Position numbers and translations under genes: made by a program
DNA from: Solirubrobacterales bacterium
GTDB taxonomy: Bacteria > Actinomycetota > Thermoleophilia > Solirubrobacterales > Solirubrobacteraceae
DNA length: 64,000 nt
Direction of reading: 5' to 3'
NCBI GenBank assembly: GCA_019240115.1
Contig: JAFAYV010000053.1
Coordinates: forward strand, 22,956-86,955
Notes under the pieces: generated by a model
What the model saw: only the letters and a program-made list of their open reading frames with translations
What the model was told of the DNA's origin: nothing
Databases searched by the model: none
Shown: one piece after another, positions 35,116 to 42,657 of the stretch
How positions within the stretch are numbered: the first letter of the stretch is position 1
Layout of the letters: each line of letters opens with the position of its first letter

Positions 35116-35131
35116 ACCCGGGGCCTTCGCA

Positions 35132-35205
<74 letters not shown>

Positions 35206-35282
35206 GGGGGCGCGTCCAGTCTAACGCGCCGAGCTGGCCAGATCAGCGTGCGCCGGGCTGGCCGGATCAGCGTGCCCTGAGG

Positions 35283-36152
35283 TCATGTCGCGCGTGGGTC
35301 CGACAGGCGGCGCGCGAGCTCGAGCGCCTCCTGGACCGACTGGAAGCTCAGGTGAGCGCGGTAGCCGCCGGCGACGGCGGTCACCTCGACCTCGCGTCCC
35401 AGGGCCGTCTCGAGCGTGTCGTTGATCTCGATGAGCGCCGCCTCCTGATCGGGGTGCAGGCTCCGCGGGCGGCGCCGCGGGCTCTGCTTACCGCGTTCCC
35501 CTCGGGCGCGCGCCTCGAGCTCGCGCACCGACCAGCGCGCGTCGACCGCCTGACGAGCGAGGCGACGCCGATCGGACTGCTCGGAGGCGAGCAGCAGCGC
35601 GCGCCCGTGCCCCTCGGTCAGCCGACCCTCGCCGATCAGGTCGAGCGCCTCGTCGGGAAGGTCGAGCAGCCGGATGAGGTTGGAAACCGCGACCCGGCCG
35701 CGCCCGACGCGCTGGCCGACCTCCTCGCGCGAGAGCCCGAGCTCCTCGGTCAGCGCGGCGCAGGCGCGTGCCGCCTCGACCGGGTCGAGATCCTCGCGGG
35801 CCATGTTCTCGATCAGCGCGAGCTCAAGCGACGCGGCGTCGTCGTGGTGGCGCACGATCGCCGGAATCGTCTCGAGCTCGGCGATGGCCGCCGCCCGCCA
35901 CCGTCGCTCACCGGCGATCAGCTCGTAGGTCCCCGACGGCCGCGGGCGCACCAGGACCGGCTGTAGCACGCCGCGGGCGCGGAGCGACTCGGCGAGCGCG
36001 AGCAGCGCCTCCTCGTCAAAGCGCCGCCGCGGCTGCTGGGGGCTCGGCGCGATCATCTCGAGCGGCACCTGACGCAGCTCCTCCATCGCGTCGGTCGGCG
36101 CGACCGACAGGATCGCCGCCAGGCCCCGTCCCATCCGCGGGGTCTCAGCCAC
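35283..36152 (-). CDS. parB: Chromosome-partitioning protein ParB
   Basis: A 289-residue CTPase clamp that loads at parS sites. It starts at GTG 36152, preceded by AAGGAGGTGG, and overlaps the parA stop by 8 nt. Visible are MGRGLAAIL at the N-terminus, the CTP-binding region with PQQPRRRFDEEALLALAESLRARGVLQPVLVR and GERRWRAA, ENMAREDLDPVEAA, the helix-turn-helix region beginning LSREEVGQRVGRGRVAVSNLIRLLDLP, and a C-terminal dimerisation segment. Length is normal. Targets are the parS sites at 37626 and 37673 and possibly at 38135. Confidence 0.95.
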   Translation of the reverse strand: MAETPRMGRGLAAILSVAPTDAMEELRQVPLEMIAPSPQQPRRRFDEEALLALAESLRARGVLQPVLVRPRPSGTYELIAGERRWRAAAIAELETIPAIVRHHDDAASLELALIENMAREDLDPVEAARACAALTEELGLSREEVGQRVGRGRVAVSNLIRLLDLPDEALDLIGEGRLTEGHGRALLLASEQSDRRRLARQAVDARWSVRELEARARGERGKQSPRRRPRSLHPDQEAALIEINDTLETALGREVEVTAVAGGYRAHLSFQSVQEALELARRLSDPRAT

Positions 36153-36903
36153 GGGCGGCCACCTCCTTGGCGAGCTCGAAGTACGCATCGGCGCCCGCGC
36201 AGTGCGGGTCATAGTGGATGACCGGCTTGCCGAAGCTCGGAGCCTCGCCGACCCGGACGTTGCGCGGGATGACGGTGTCGAACACGAGCTCGGGGAAGTG
36301 CCGCCGGACCTCCGACTCGACGTCCTGCGCCAGCCGCGTCCGGTGGTCGGCCATCGTCAGCAGCATGCCCGCGATCGTCAGCCGTGGGTTGAGCTCGCGC
36401 TGGACGAGCTGCAGCGTGTCGAGCAGGCCCGCAAGCCCCTCGAGCGCGAAGTACTCGGCCTGCACCGGCACGATCACGCGATCGGCGGCGACGAGCGCGT
36501 TGACGGTCAGCGGGCCGAGCGACGGCGGGCAGTCGAGCAGCACGAAGGCATAGCGGCCCCGGATCGGCGCCAGGGCGTCGCGCAGCCGGTTCTCTGACCC
36601 CGGCACCCGGGGCAGCTCCATCGCCGCCGCGGCGAGATCCGGCCCGGCGGGGACGACGCCGAGATGCGTGATCGTGCTCGGCAGGATGGTCTCGGCGAGG
36701 GGCCGGTCGCCGAGCAGCGCGTCGTAGACGGTCGGCGTCGTGCGCTTGTCGATGCCGAGGCCGATCGTCGCGTTGGCCTGCGGGTCGACGTCGATCAGGA
36801 GCGACTCATAACCCGCCTCGGCGACGCACGCGGCGAGGTTGACGGCGGTCGTCGTCTTGCCGACCCCGCCCTTCTGGTTGGCGATCGCATAGACGGTCCC
36901 CAT
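36145..36903 (-). CDS. parA: Chromosome-partitioning ATPase ParA
   Basis: A 252-residue deviant Walker ATPase from ATG 36903 (MGTVYAIANQKGGVGKTTTAVNLA). The deviant Walker A is KGGVGKTT, with Walker B as FVLLDCPPSLG and the second Asp-containing region LLIDVDPQANAT. It positions ParB-bound origins by cycling on nucleoid DNA. It lies 10 bp downstream of rsmG and upstream of parB in the standard actinobacterial arrangement. The frame extends upstream only through repetitive sequence, so this ATG is clear. Confidence 0.96.
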   Translation of the reverse strand: MGTVYAIANQKGGVGKTTTAVNLAACVAEAGYESLLIDVDPQANATIGLGIDKRTTPTVYDALLGDRPLAETILPSTITHLGVVPAGPDLAAAAMELPRVPGSENRLRDALAPIRGRYAFVLLDCPPSLGPLTVNALVAADRVIVPVQAEYFALEGLAGLLDTLQLVQRELNPRLTIAGMLLTMADHRTRLAQDVESEVRRHFPELVFDTVIPRNVRVGEAPSFGKPVIHYDPHCAGADAYFELAKEVAARG

Positions 36904-36913
36904 GGCGTCCAAG

Positions 36914-37642
36914 CTAGCGCCGGACGCGGTCAGACGGCCCGCCGAGCGGGCGTTTGCGCGCTGCCCCGGGCCTGCGCGGAAAGCCCGGGGGCGTCGGTGC
37001 CCGCTTGAGCATGACCTGCAGATGGCGGTGCTCGGCGCCGGGATACGGGACGACCGGGAGCGGCGGGCGGACCTCGAGCCCGAGCTGCTCGCCGGCGCGC
37101 TCGCCGGCGCGCTCCTCGTCGGGATCTCGGCGGCCGCGCCACAGCACAAGCGCGCCGCCGACGCGCAGGAGCGGCGCCGCGTACTCGGCGACGACCGCCG
37201 GCGCCGCCAGGGCCCGCGCGGTGACGAGGTCGTGCGCGCCGAGGCCGGCGGTCCACGCCTCGGCGCGTCCGCGCACGACCCTGACGTTGGTCAGCTCGCA
37301 GGCGAGCCGGGCACGCTCGAGGAACTCGCACTTGCGGCCGTTGCTCTCGACAAGGGCGACGCTCGCGTGGGGGCGGGCGACCGCGAGGGCCAGCCCCGGC
37401 AGCCCCGCGCCGGAGCCGAGGTCGGCGATCGCCGTCGCTCGGGCTAGCTCGGGGAGTTGGAGCGCGACGAGCGAGTCGGCGAGATGGTCGTCGGCGATCG
37501 GCCCGGGGTCACGGATCGTCGTCGGCGCGTCCGGGTCGGCCGCGAGCAGCCCGGCGAGCGCCGCGAGTCGTCGGGTCGCGAGATCGTCGAGGTCATAGGC
37601 TGCGGCGACCCGTTCGACGTTGCGATGTTTCACGTGAAACAT
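36914..37642 (-). CDS. rsmG: 16S rRNA (guanine527-N7)-methyltransferase RsmG, start codon inside parS
   Basis: A 242-residue methyltransferase that modifies G527 of 16S rRNA. The SAM motif is IADLGSGAGLPGLALAVARP, followed by VALVESNGRKCEFL and the LVTARALAAPAVVAEYAAPLL region. The only in-frame start near the conserved N-terminus is ATG 37642, whose ATG overlaps the end of the parS site at 37626-37641, so the protein begins MFHVKH encoded by parS itself. No Shine-Dalgarno precedes it. ParB loading could therefore directly affect rsmG expression. The C-terminal 25 residues are arginine-rich. Confidence 0.93.
   Translation of the reverse strand: MFHVKHRNVERVAAAYDLDDLATRRLAALAGLLAADPDAPTTIRDPGPIADDHLADSLVALQLPELARATAIADLGSGAGLPGLALAVARPHASVALVESNGRKCEFLERARLACELTNVRVVRGRAEAWTAGLGAHDLVTARALAAPAVVAEYAAPLLRVGGALVLWRGRRDPDEERAGERAGEQLGLEVRPPLPVVPYPGAEHRHLQVMLKRAPTPPGFPRRPGAARKRPLGGPSDRVRR
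37626..37641. promoter_or_regulatory. parS site 1
   Basis: TGTTTCACGTGAAACA, an exact match to the conserved 16-bp parS palindrome bound by ParB. It overlaps the first codons of rsmG. Confidence 0.96.
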
Positions 37643-37672
37643 CGGGCTGCGGCGACCCGTTCGACGTTGCGA

Positions 37673-37688
37673 TGTTTCACGTGAAACA
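37673..37688. promoter_or_regulatory. parS site 2
   Basis: A second exact TGTTTCACGTGAAACA, 47 bp from the first, generated by the tandem duplication. Confidence 0.96.
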
Positions 37689-37693
37689 TCGGG

Positions 37694-38134
37694 CCGCGGC
37701 GGGCGCACCGGTCTCGTCCGGCACGCGTCGGTGACCGGCGAATGCACGTCCGTGACCGGCAGGGGGAGCGGCGGGCATGGTCGAGAGCAGCAGGCGCATA
37801 CCAGCGAGGGGCAGGCGACCCGCAGATGCACCACGACCGACATCCGGGCCCGCCTGCCAGATTCGGGTCAGAAGGCCTTCTGTTCATACACGAGAGATGT
37901 GATCGGAGAACGGCGCGCCGATCCGGGCTCTCCTGCACCTCGCCGCGCCGTTGTCGTGTCCTGAACCTCGGCGCCCGAATCTCGCCGCCCGTTGTCGCGT
38001 CCCGACCCGTCGGGGCCCGAATGCGACAAATCTGCACAGCGCCTCCGGATTTTCCCGTCTCGCTGCGCTCAGCGCCTCCGATGCGACATATCGCGGCGGC
38101 GGGTGCGGGTTTTGTCGCATCGACCACCCGTGGG
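37694..38134. other. Gene-free interval with TGCGACA-type repeats
   Basis: No frame here looks like a protein. The sequence carries an imperfect repeated block (GTTGTCG.GTCC...GGCGCCCGAAT near 37952 and GTTGTCGCGTCCC...GGGCCCGAAT near 37992). TGCGACA occurs at about 38021 and 38081, with its complement TGTCGCA near 38113. It is somewhat less GC-rich than nearby genes. With flanking parS sites, part of a replication-origin region is plausible. Confidence 0.5.
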
Positions 38135-38150
38135 CGTTTCACGTGAAACG
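38135..38150. promoter_or_regulatory. parS-like site 3 (variant ends)
   Basis: CGTTTCACGTGAAACG is a perfect 16-bp palindrome differing from consensus parS only at the two outermost bases. It lies 450 bp from the exact pair. Confidence 0.8.
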
Positions 38151-38156
38151 TCGGCC

Positions 38157-38254
38157 ACTCCACGCCTCGCCGCGGCGCCCCACTCCACGCCTCGTGGCGC
38201 CTACTCCACGCCTCGCGGGGCGCCACGCGGCGCGGCGCCCTACTCGATGCTTCG
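38157..38254. repeat. Direct repeats ACTCCACGCCTCG (three exact copies, one degenerate)
   Basis: ACTCCACGCCTCG occurs at 38157, 38182 and 38203, and a diverged copy ACTCGATGCTTCG at 38242. Each is followed by GGCGCC-rich spacer sequence. The TCCAC core is shared with the DnaA box consensus TTATCCACA. These iteron-like repeats lie between parS site 3 and jag and have no coding explanation. Confidence 0.75.
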
Positions 38255-38334
38255 CGGCGCCCGGCTGCGGACCCCCGACATCCCCGGGCTCCCACGACCG
38301 CGAGCCCGCCCGGCTCAGGCTGACCCAGACCGGC

Positions 38335-38802
38335 TCAGGCGACAAGTGGGGCGACCACCAAGTGCCGCGACGGCTCCTGACCCTCGCTGTAGGTCTCCAC
38401 GTCCCGCCGATCCTTCAGGTGCTCGTGGATGACCTTGCGCTCTGGAGCGCTCATCGCCTCGAGCGGGACCGGCCGTCGGGTGTCCTTCGCCGCCTGGGCG
38501 GCCTGATCCGCGGCCTGTCGCAAGCTCGTCGCACGCCGCTCGCGGTAGCCGGCAGCGTCGACGACGACCGCCACGCGCTCGCCGGTGCGCGCGACCGCGA
38601 TCCGATAGGCGAGGTGCTGGATCGCGTCGATCGTCTGGCCGTGGTGGCCGATCAGCAGCCCGAGGTCGTCGCCGACATACTCGGCGACGAGCGCATCCTC
38701 GGTGTCGTACAGCTCGACCTCGGCCCCGACGTCCGCGGCGGCGGCGATTCGCTCCATCACCTCACGGACGCGCTCGCCGACCCGGTCGCGGTTCGCCGAC
38801 AT
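38335..38802 (-). CDS. jag: Jag/KhpB-type KH-R3H RNA-binding protein
   Basis: A 155-residue RNA-binding protein from ATG 38802, two bases after the yidC stop. The KH-like part contains YVGDDLGLLIGHHGQTIDAIQHLAYRIA, with the GxxG-type loop, and the R3H domain ends with RRPVPLEAMSAPERKVIHEHLKDRRDVETYSEGQEPSRHLVV, with the R-x3-H motif. The Jag-N domain of Firmicutes is absent, as in many actinobacterial homologues. It is linked to yidC in the conserved rpmH-rnpA-yidD-yidC-jag cluster. Confidence 0.92.
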   Translation of the reverse strand: MSANRDRVGERVREVMERIAAAADVGAEVELYDTEDALVAEYVGDDLGLLIGHHGQTIDAIQHLAYRIAVARTGERVAVVVDAAGYRERRATSLRQAADQAAQAAKDTRRPVPLEAMSAPERKVIHEHLKDRRDVETYSEGQEPSRHLVVAPLVA

Positions 38803-38804
38803 CG

Positions 38805-40118
38805 TCAGCGGCGCCGGCCGGAGCGCTTCTTCTTCTTGCGCGGCGACTTCGGCGGCGGTGCGCCGCGCGCGGCGGTGCTCACCGGCGCCTGCTTGGCGCC
38901 GTCGCCGTCGCCGGGCAGGACCTTCGAGCGCAGCGTCGCGCCGAGCCCGCCGCTCCCGCCGTTGGTTGCCTTCGCCTTGCTGCTGCTCCGCTTGCTCGCG
39001 CCACCACCGCCGCCGCTCGTTGCCTTGGCGCCGCCGGCGCCGTCGCCGTTCGTCGCCCGATCGTCGCCGGTCGCATTGCTCCCGCCGGACGCCCTGGCGC
39101 CGCCAGACGCCTTCGCGCGCCCCGCCCGCGTCTGCTTGGCCCCCGAGCGCGCCGGCGACCCGCCGCTCGATCGTCCACCCGACGTCGGCGCCGAGCTCGG
39201 CCCCGGGCCCCCGCCGCCCGCATTCCTCTGGGCGTTGCTCAGCGACTCCATCAACCGGCCCATCAACCCGCCGCCGCCCGAGCGCGAGCCCGCGCCGCCA
39301 GTGGCCGCGCCGCCAGTGGCCGCGGACCCACCACCCCCCGCGACGGCAGCCGCGTTCGCCGCTCGAACCGGCCCGATCCGGCGTCTGACGATGTACTGCT
39401 GTCCGATCGTCCACGTGTTCGTCGTGATCCAGTAGACGAGCACGCCCGCGGGGAAGCGCAGGACGACGAACACGAACACCAGCGGGAACAGCATCATCAT
39501 CCGGCGCTGCATCGGGTCGGTCGCCGCCGCCGACATCATCATCGTCGAGGCGAGCTGCGTGCCCACGTAGAGGACGAGCAGGACGATGAGCGTCACGCCT
39601 GTCGCCTTCGCGGTCAGGTCGTGGATGAAGAGGAAATTCGCGCCGTGCCCGCCGCACACCGTCGTCTGCCCCAATGCCCGAGACACCGGTATGTGGTGCT
39701 TCGCCGCGTACGCTGACTGGAACGCCTTCTGCACCCCCGGACAGATGTCGGTCCGCAGGCTCTTGCGCAGCATGTAGTACAGCGACACGAACACCGGCAA
39801 CTGCGCGACGAGCGGCAGGCAGGAGGAGAACGGACTGAAGTTGTTCTCCTTATAGAACTTCATCATCTCCTGCTGCTGGCGCTGCTTGTCCTCCTTGTAC
39901 TTGTTCTGCAGCGCCTTGAGCTCGGGGGCGAGCTGCTGCATCCGCACCATGCCCTTGATCTGCTTCAGCGTCAGGGGGATCATCGCCGCGCGGACGACGA
40001 TCGTCAGCAGCACGATCGACCAGCCCCAGGGGATCCCGACGCCATTGTGGAAGAACTTGATGACCGCCTCGAAGACGTCGATCAGCGGTTGGAAGACGTT
40101 GGCGGTGACGAGCATCAT
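38805..40118 (-). CDS. yidC: Membrane protein insertase YidC with long basic low-complexity tail
   Basis: A 437-residue YidC/Oxa1 insertase from ATG 40118 (or the next codon, 40115). The conserved core runs from VFQPLIDVFEAVIKFFHN through WGWSIVLLTIVVRAAMIPLTLKQIKGM (with the functional Arg in the first core helix) to PAGVLVYWITTNTWTIGQQYIV. The first large periplasmic domain of proteobacterial YidC is missing, as usual in Gram-positives. Residues about 270-437 are a Gly/Ser/Ala/Lys-rich tail ending in KKKKRSGRRR, much longer than common. It may bind rRNA, as basic YidC tails do. Confidence 0.94.
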   Translation of the reverse strand: MMLVTANVFQPLIDVFEAVIKFFHNGVGIPWGWSIVLLTIVVRAAMIPLTLKQIKGMVRMQQLAPELKALQNKYKEDKQRQQQEMMKFYKENNFSPFSSCLPLVAQLPVFVSLYYMLRKSLRTDICPGVQKAFQSAYAAKHHIPVSRALGQTTVCGGHGANFLFIHDLTAKATGVTLIVLLVLYVGTQLASTMMMSAAATDPMQRRMMMLFPLVFVFVVLRFPAGVLVYWITTNTWTIGQQYIVRRRIGPVRAANAAAVAGGGGSAATGGAATGGAGSRSGGGGLMGRLMESLSNAQRNAGGGGPGPSSAPTSGGRSSGGSPARSGAKQTRAGRAKASGGARASGGSNATGDDRATNGDGAGGAKATSGGGGGASKRSSSKAKATNGGSGGLGATLRSKVLPGDGDGAKQAPVSTAARGAPPPKSPRKKKKRSGRRR

Positions 40119-40378
40119 CAGGAGCTCACGGCGGTTGCGCTGGCCTTGAACAGGCGCTGGTCCTCGACCGGGTCAACGCCGCCGGCGCTCCACGGGTTGC
40201 ACCGGAGCAACCTCCAGGCCGCCAGCACGAGTCCACGAAGTATGCCGAACCGCTGCACCGCCTGCGCGGCATACTCCGAGCACGACGGATAGTACCGGCA
40301 GTGCTGGCCCAGCGCCGGGGAGATGACCAGCTGATAGGCCCGGATCGGGCCCACGAGCACCCAGCGCGTACGCTTCAT
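40118..40378 (-). CDS. yidD: Membrane protein insertion efficiency factor YidD
   Basis: An 86-residue protein with the YidD pattern: GPIRAYQLVISPALGQHCRYYPSCSEYAAQAVQRFGILRGLVLAAWRLLRCNPWSAGGVDPV, including the conserved Cys, PSCSEYA and RCNPW segments and an amphipathic N-terminal helix. Its start overlaps the rnpA stop by 4 nt and its stop overlaps the yidC start, which keeps the cluster translationally coupled. Confidence 0.95.
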   Translation of the reverse strand: MKRTRWVLVGPIRAYQLVISPALGQHCRYYPSCSEYAAQAVQRFGILRGLVLAAWRLLRCNPWSAGGVDPVEDQRLFKASATAVSS

Positions 40379-40809
40379 CGCGCGCTCGCGCCCCGGGTCG
40401 GCGCGGCGTCGGCGCCGGACACCCGGTCGATGAGCTCGGCGAGCGCGCGCCGCATCCCGGCCAGGCCCTCGCGCTCGGCGAGACCGTGCGCGCCCCGGCG
40501 CGCGACGACGACCGCGTCGCTCCCGCCGGGCAGGCGGGCGCTCTCGTGCGCGAACGCCTCGCGCAGGAGCCGCTTGACCCGGTTGCGCTCCACGGCGCCC
40601 CCGACCTTGCGCGACACCGACAGGCCGAGCCTCGGCGCGCCGTCGTCGGCCGAACGCGGGAACACGTAGAGCACGAGGTCGGGGCCGGCGTGGGACCGAC
40701 CGTGGCGAAAGACGCGATCGAAGTCGGCGCTGCGCGAGAGGCGCCCTCGCCCTGGCCGCTGGACGGAGCCCGACTCTGGCCGCTGGACGGAGCCCGACCC
40801 CACGCCCAT
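40375..40809 (-). CDS. rnpA: Ribonuclease P protein component
   Basis: A 144-residue RNase P protein that helps the RNA subunit mature tRNA 5' ends. The RNR signature VERNRVKRLLREAF and the GLSVSRKVGGAV stretch are clear. ATG 40809 overlaps the rpmH stop by one base. The N-terminal 20 residues contain a duplicated SGSVQRP segment from a tandem repeat near 40750-40790, making the protein a little longer than usual; the real start might be within it. Confidence 0.92.
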   Translation of the reverse strand: MGVGSGSVQRPESGSVQRPGRGRLSRSADFDRVFRHGRSHAGPDLVLYVFPRSADDGAPRLGLSVSRKVGGAVERNRVKRLLREAFAHESARLPGGSDAVVVARRGAHGLAEREGLAGMRRALAELIDRVSGADAAPTRGASAR

Positions 40810-40943
40810 CAGACGGTCAGCCGCTGACGGCCCTTCGCGCGTCGGCGCTTGAGCGTCGAGCGCCCGGCGCGCGTCTGCATTCGCGCGCGAAACCCGTGCG
40901 TGCGGGCCCGCTTGCGCTTCTTCGGCTGATAGGTGCGCTTCAT
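40809..40943 (-). CDS. rpmH: 50S ribosomal protein L34
   Basis: A 44-residue basic protein beginning [20 protein letters not shown] and ending with the GRQRLTV stretch, a textbook bL34 of normal length. It is the first gene of the minus-strand cluster that diverges from dnaA, matching the conserved rpmH/dnaA border of bacterial origins. Its stop overlaps the rnpA start by one base. Confidence 0.97.
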   Translation of the reverse strand: MKRTYQPKKRKRARTHGFRARMQTRAGRSTLKRRRAKGRQRLTV

Positions 40944-40972
40944 GGCAGGGGTGCTCGGAAAGGCAGCGATCG

Positions 40973-40978
40973 AGTATA
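40973..40978 (-). promoter_or_regulatory. Candidate -10 box for rpmH cluster
   Basis: The minus strand reads GCGTATACTCG 30 nt before the rpmH ATG; TATACT is close to the TATAAT consensus. No convincing -35 is seen at 16-18 bp. Confidence 0.35.
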
Positions 40979-41099
40979 CGCAGGCGCCGATCGCGCGCCT
41001 CGGGGGCGGCGTCCGGAGAAGCCCTGCTTCGCCTCGAACTCCTTTTTCACGCGCTTTGCGTCAAGGCCCCTCCCAGGCCGCCGGCGCGCGGGATCCCGC

Positions 41100-41108
41100 T
41101 GGTATATT
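41100..41108 (+). promoter_or_regulatory. Candidate extended -10 promoter for dnaA
   Basis: TGGTATATT combines a TGn extension with a TATATT -10 hexamer and stands out in this GC-rich gap. Transcription would start near 41115, leaving about 70 nt of leader before the dnaA ATG. Confidence 0.4.
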
Positions 41109-41183
41109 CGCCGCCGCGAGCGGGCTGTCGGCTCCTCCTTTCTCACCCACCACGGCTGGTCATCTCCTGGGGGGAGTCGCTTG

Positions 41184-42542
41184 ATGCTGTTCGAGCATTC
41201 CGACGCTCCGTCCGCCTGGACCGCGCTGCGGACCGAGCTCAGGCGGGTGCTCGGCGACTCGGCCTTCGACATCTGGCTCGGCGAGTTGACCGCTGGGGCG
41301 TGGGACGGGAGGGTGCTCTCGCTCGTCGCGCCCGGCTCCACCGCGTCGTGGATCGCCGGCCGCTACGGGCCCGCGATCGATCGTGCGGCCCGCGCCGCGC
41401 TCGGGCGCGACGCCCGCGTGCTCGTCAACGGGCGCTGCGTCTCCCGCGGGCCGGCGAGCGACCCGAGTCGCGACCCGATCGCCGAGACTCCGCCCGACAG
41501 CCCGTTCAATCCCCGCTACCGCTTCGAGCAGTTCATCATCGGCAACGGCAACCGCCTCGCGCACGCAGCCGCGCTCGCGGTCGCCGAAGCCCCCGGCGAC
41601 GCGTACAACCCGCTCTTCCTCCACGGTCCGCCGGGGATGGGCAAGACCCACCTGCTCCACGCGATCGGCAACTACGTGCTCGCGTTCGGCGCCGGCGCCA
41701 CCGTGCGCTACACGACCGCCGAGACGTTCACCAACGACTTCCTCGGTGCGCTGAACTCTCGATCGCTGGACAGCTTCAAGAGCTCGTACCGCGACGCCGA
41801 CGTGCTCCTCATCGACGACGTCCAGTTCCTCGCCAGCAAGGCGCGCACCGAGGAGGAGTTCTTCCACACCTTCAACGCGCTGCATGAGCGCAACCGCCAG
41901 GTCGTCCTCACCTGCGATCGGCTTCCGCGAGCCCTCGTCGGCCTCGAGCAGCGCCTGCGCGAGCGCTTCGAGGCGGGCCTGGTCACCGATCTGCAGCCGC
42001 CCGACCGCGCCACTCGCATCGCGATCCTGCGCAAGCGCGCCCACCTCGACGGCGTTCATCTCGCCGATCCGGCCGTCCTGCATGCGATCGCCGACCGCGT
42101 CACCGACAACATCCGCGCGCTCGAGGGGGCGCTCATCCGCGTCGTCGCCTTCCACTCGCTGACTGGGCGGCCGATCGACCGCGAGCTCACCGACGAGGTG
42201 CTCGACGCCATGTACCCGCGCCGCGGCACGCGGGCGCCGACGATCGACGACGTGCAGGCCCTCGTCGCCGAGCACTTCGGACTGACCGTCGAGCAGCTGA
42301 CCTCGGCGAGCCGCGCCGCCAAGGTCGCCTGGCCGCGTCAGGTGGCAATCCATCTCGCCCGTCAGACGACCGCCGAGTCCCTGCCGACCATCGGCAGGGC
42401 GTTCGGCAACCGCAACCACGCGACCGTCCTGCACGCGTGCAACCGGGTCGCGGACCGCCTGCGCTCCGATCAACATGTCGTCGACCTCCTCGGCGCCCTG
42501 TCGACACGCCTGGCCGACCGCCTCGCCGACCGCGACAGTTGA
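41184..42542 (+). CDS. dnaA: Chromosomal replication initiator DnaA with altered box-recognition motif
   Basis: A 452-residue AAA+ initiator from ATG 41184, with GGGGGAG upstream. Domain I spans about residues 1-80. Domain III has Walker A GPPGMGKTH and Walker B VLLIDDVQF plus the RLRERFEAGL sensor region. Domain IV ends with LPTIGRAFGNRNHATVLHA. In E. coli this segment is GGRDHTTV, where Asp433, His434 and Thr435 contact DnaA-box bases. Here they are Asn411, His412 and Ala413, so two of the three base-reading residues differ. This suggests changed or relaxed DnaA-box preference. The gene diverges from rpmH and is followed by dnaN after 115 bp. Confidence 0.96.
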   Translation: MLFEHSDAPSAWTALRTELRRVLGDSAFDIWLGELTAGAWDGRVLSLVAPGSTASWIAGRYGPAIDRAARAALGRDARVLVNGRCVSRGPASDPSRDPIAETPPDSPFNPRYRFEQFIIGNGNRLAHAAALAVAEAPGDAYNPLFLHGPPGMGKTHLLHAIGNYVLAFGAGATVRYTTAETFTNDFLGALNSRSLDSFKSSYRDADVLLIDDVQFLASKARTEEEFFHTFNALHERNRQVVLTCDRLPRALVGLEQRLRERFEAGLVTDLQPPDRATRIAILRKRAHLDGVHLADPAVLHAIADRVTDNIRALEGALIRVVAFHSLTGRPIDRELTDEVLDAMYPRRGTRAPTIDDVQALVAEHFGLTVEQLTSASRAAKVAWPRQVAIHLARQTTAESLPTIGRAFGNRNHATVLHACNRVADRLRSDQHVVDLLGALSTRLADRLADRDS

Positions 42543-42601
42543 CAGACTTGACGGCTTGGCCGACACCGCGACTCCCCCGATCCCACCGGGCGATCGACGA
42601 C

Positions 42602-42610
42602 TTCTCCACA
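42602..42610 (+). promoter_or_regulatory. Near-consensus DnaA box between dnaA and dnaN
   Basis: TTCTCCACA differs from TTATCCACA at one base. It is the only such match I see in the short dnaA-dnaN gap. Confidence 0.4.
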
Positions 42611-42657
42611 GCTTGCATTGGCTCTATGACTTCTAATCTGCCTCTGAGGTATCCATC

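Larger units (their letters stand above)
37598..37691. repeat. 47-bp tandem duplication carrying two parS sites
   Basis: The units 37598-37644 and 37645-37691 are identical, and each contains one full parS palindrome. Because 47 is not a multiple of three, the upstream copy also has ATG and the MFHVKH codons, but its frame ends after 19 residues. Only the downstream copy leads into rsmG. Confidence 0.95.

Noticed and set aside
37742..38146. 134-residue frame in the parS gap
   Set aside because: Composition and repeats suggest non-coding; no motif or start signal.
37630..38295. Second rsmG-like start beginning MFHVKH at 37689
   Set aside because: The duplication shifts the frame and it stops after 19 residues, so it cannot make RsmG.
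38335..39657. 440-residue frame spanning jag and part of yidC antisense/other frames
   Set aside because: Only the last 155 residues have KH/R3H features; the remainder is a shifted reading of yidC.
42543..42657. Full replication origin between dnaA and dnaN
   Set aside because: Only 115 bp and one near-consensus DnaA box; insufficient to call an origin.
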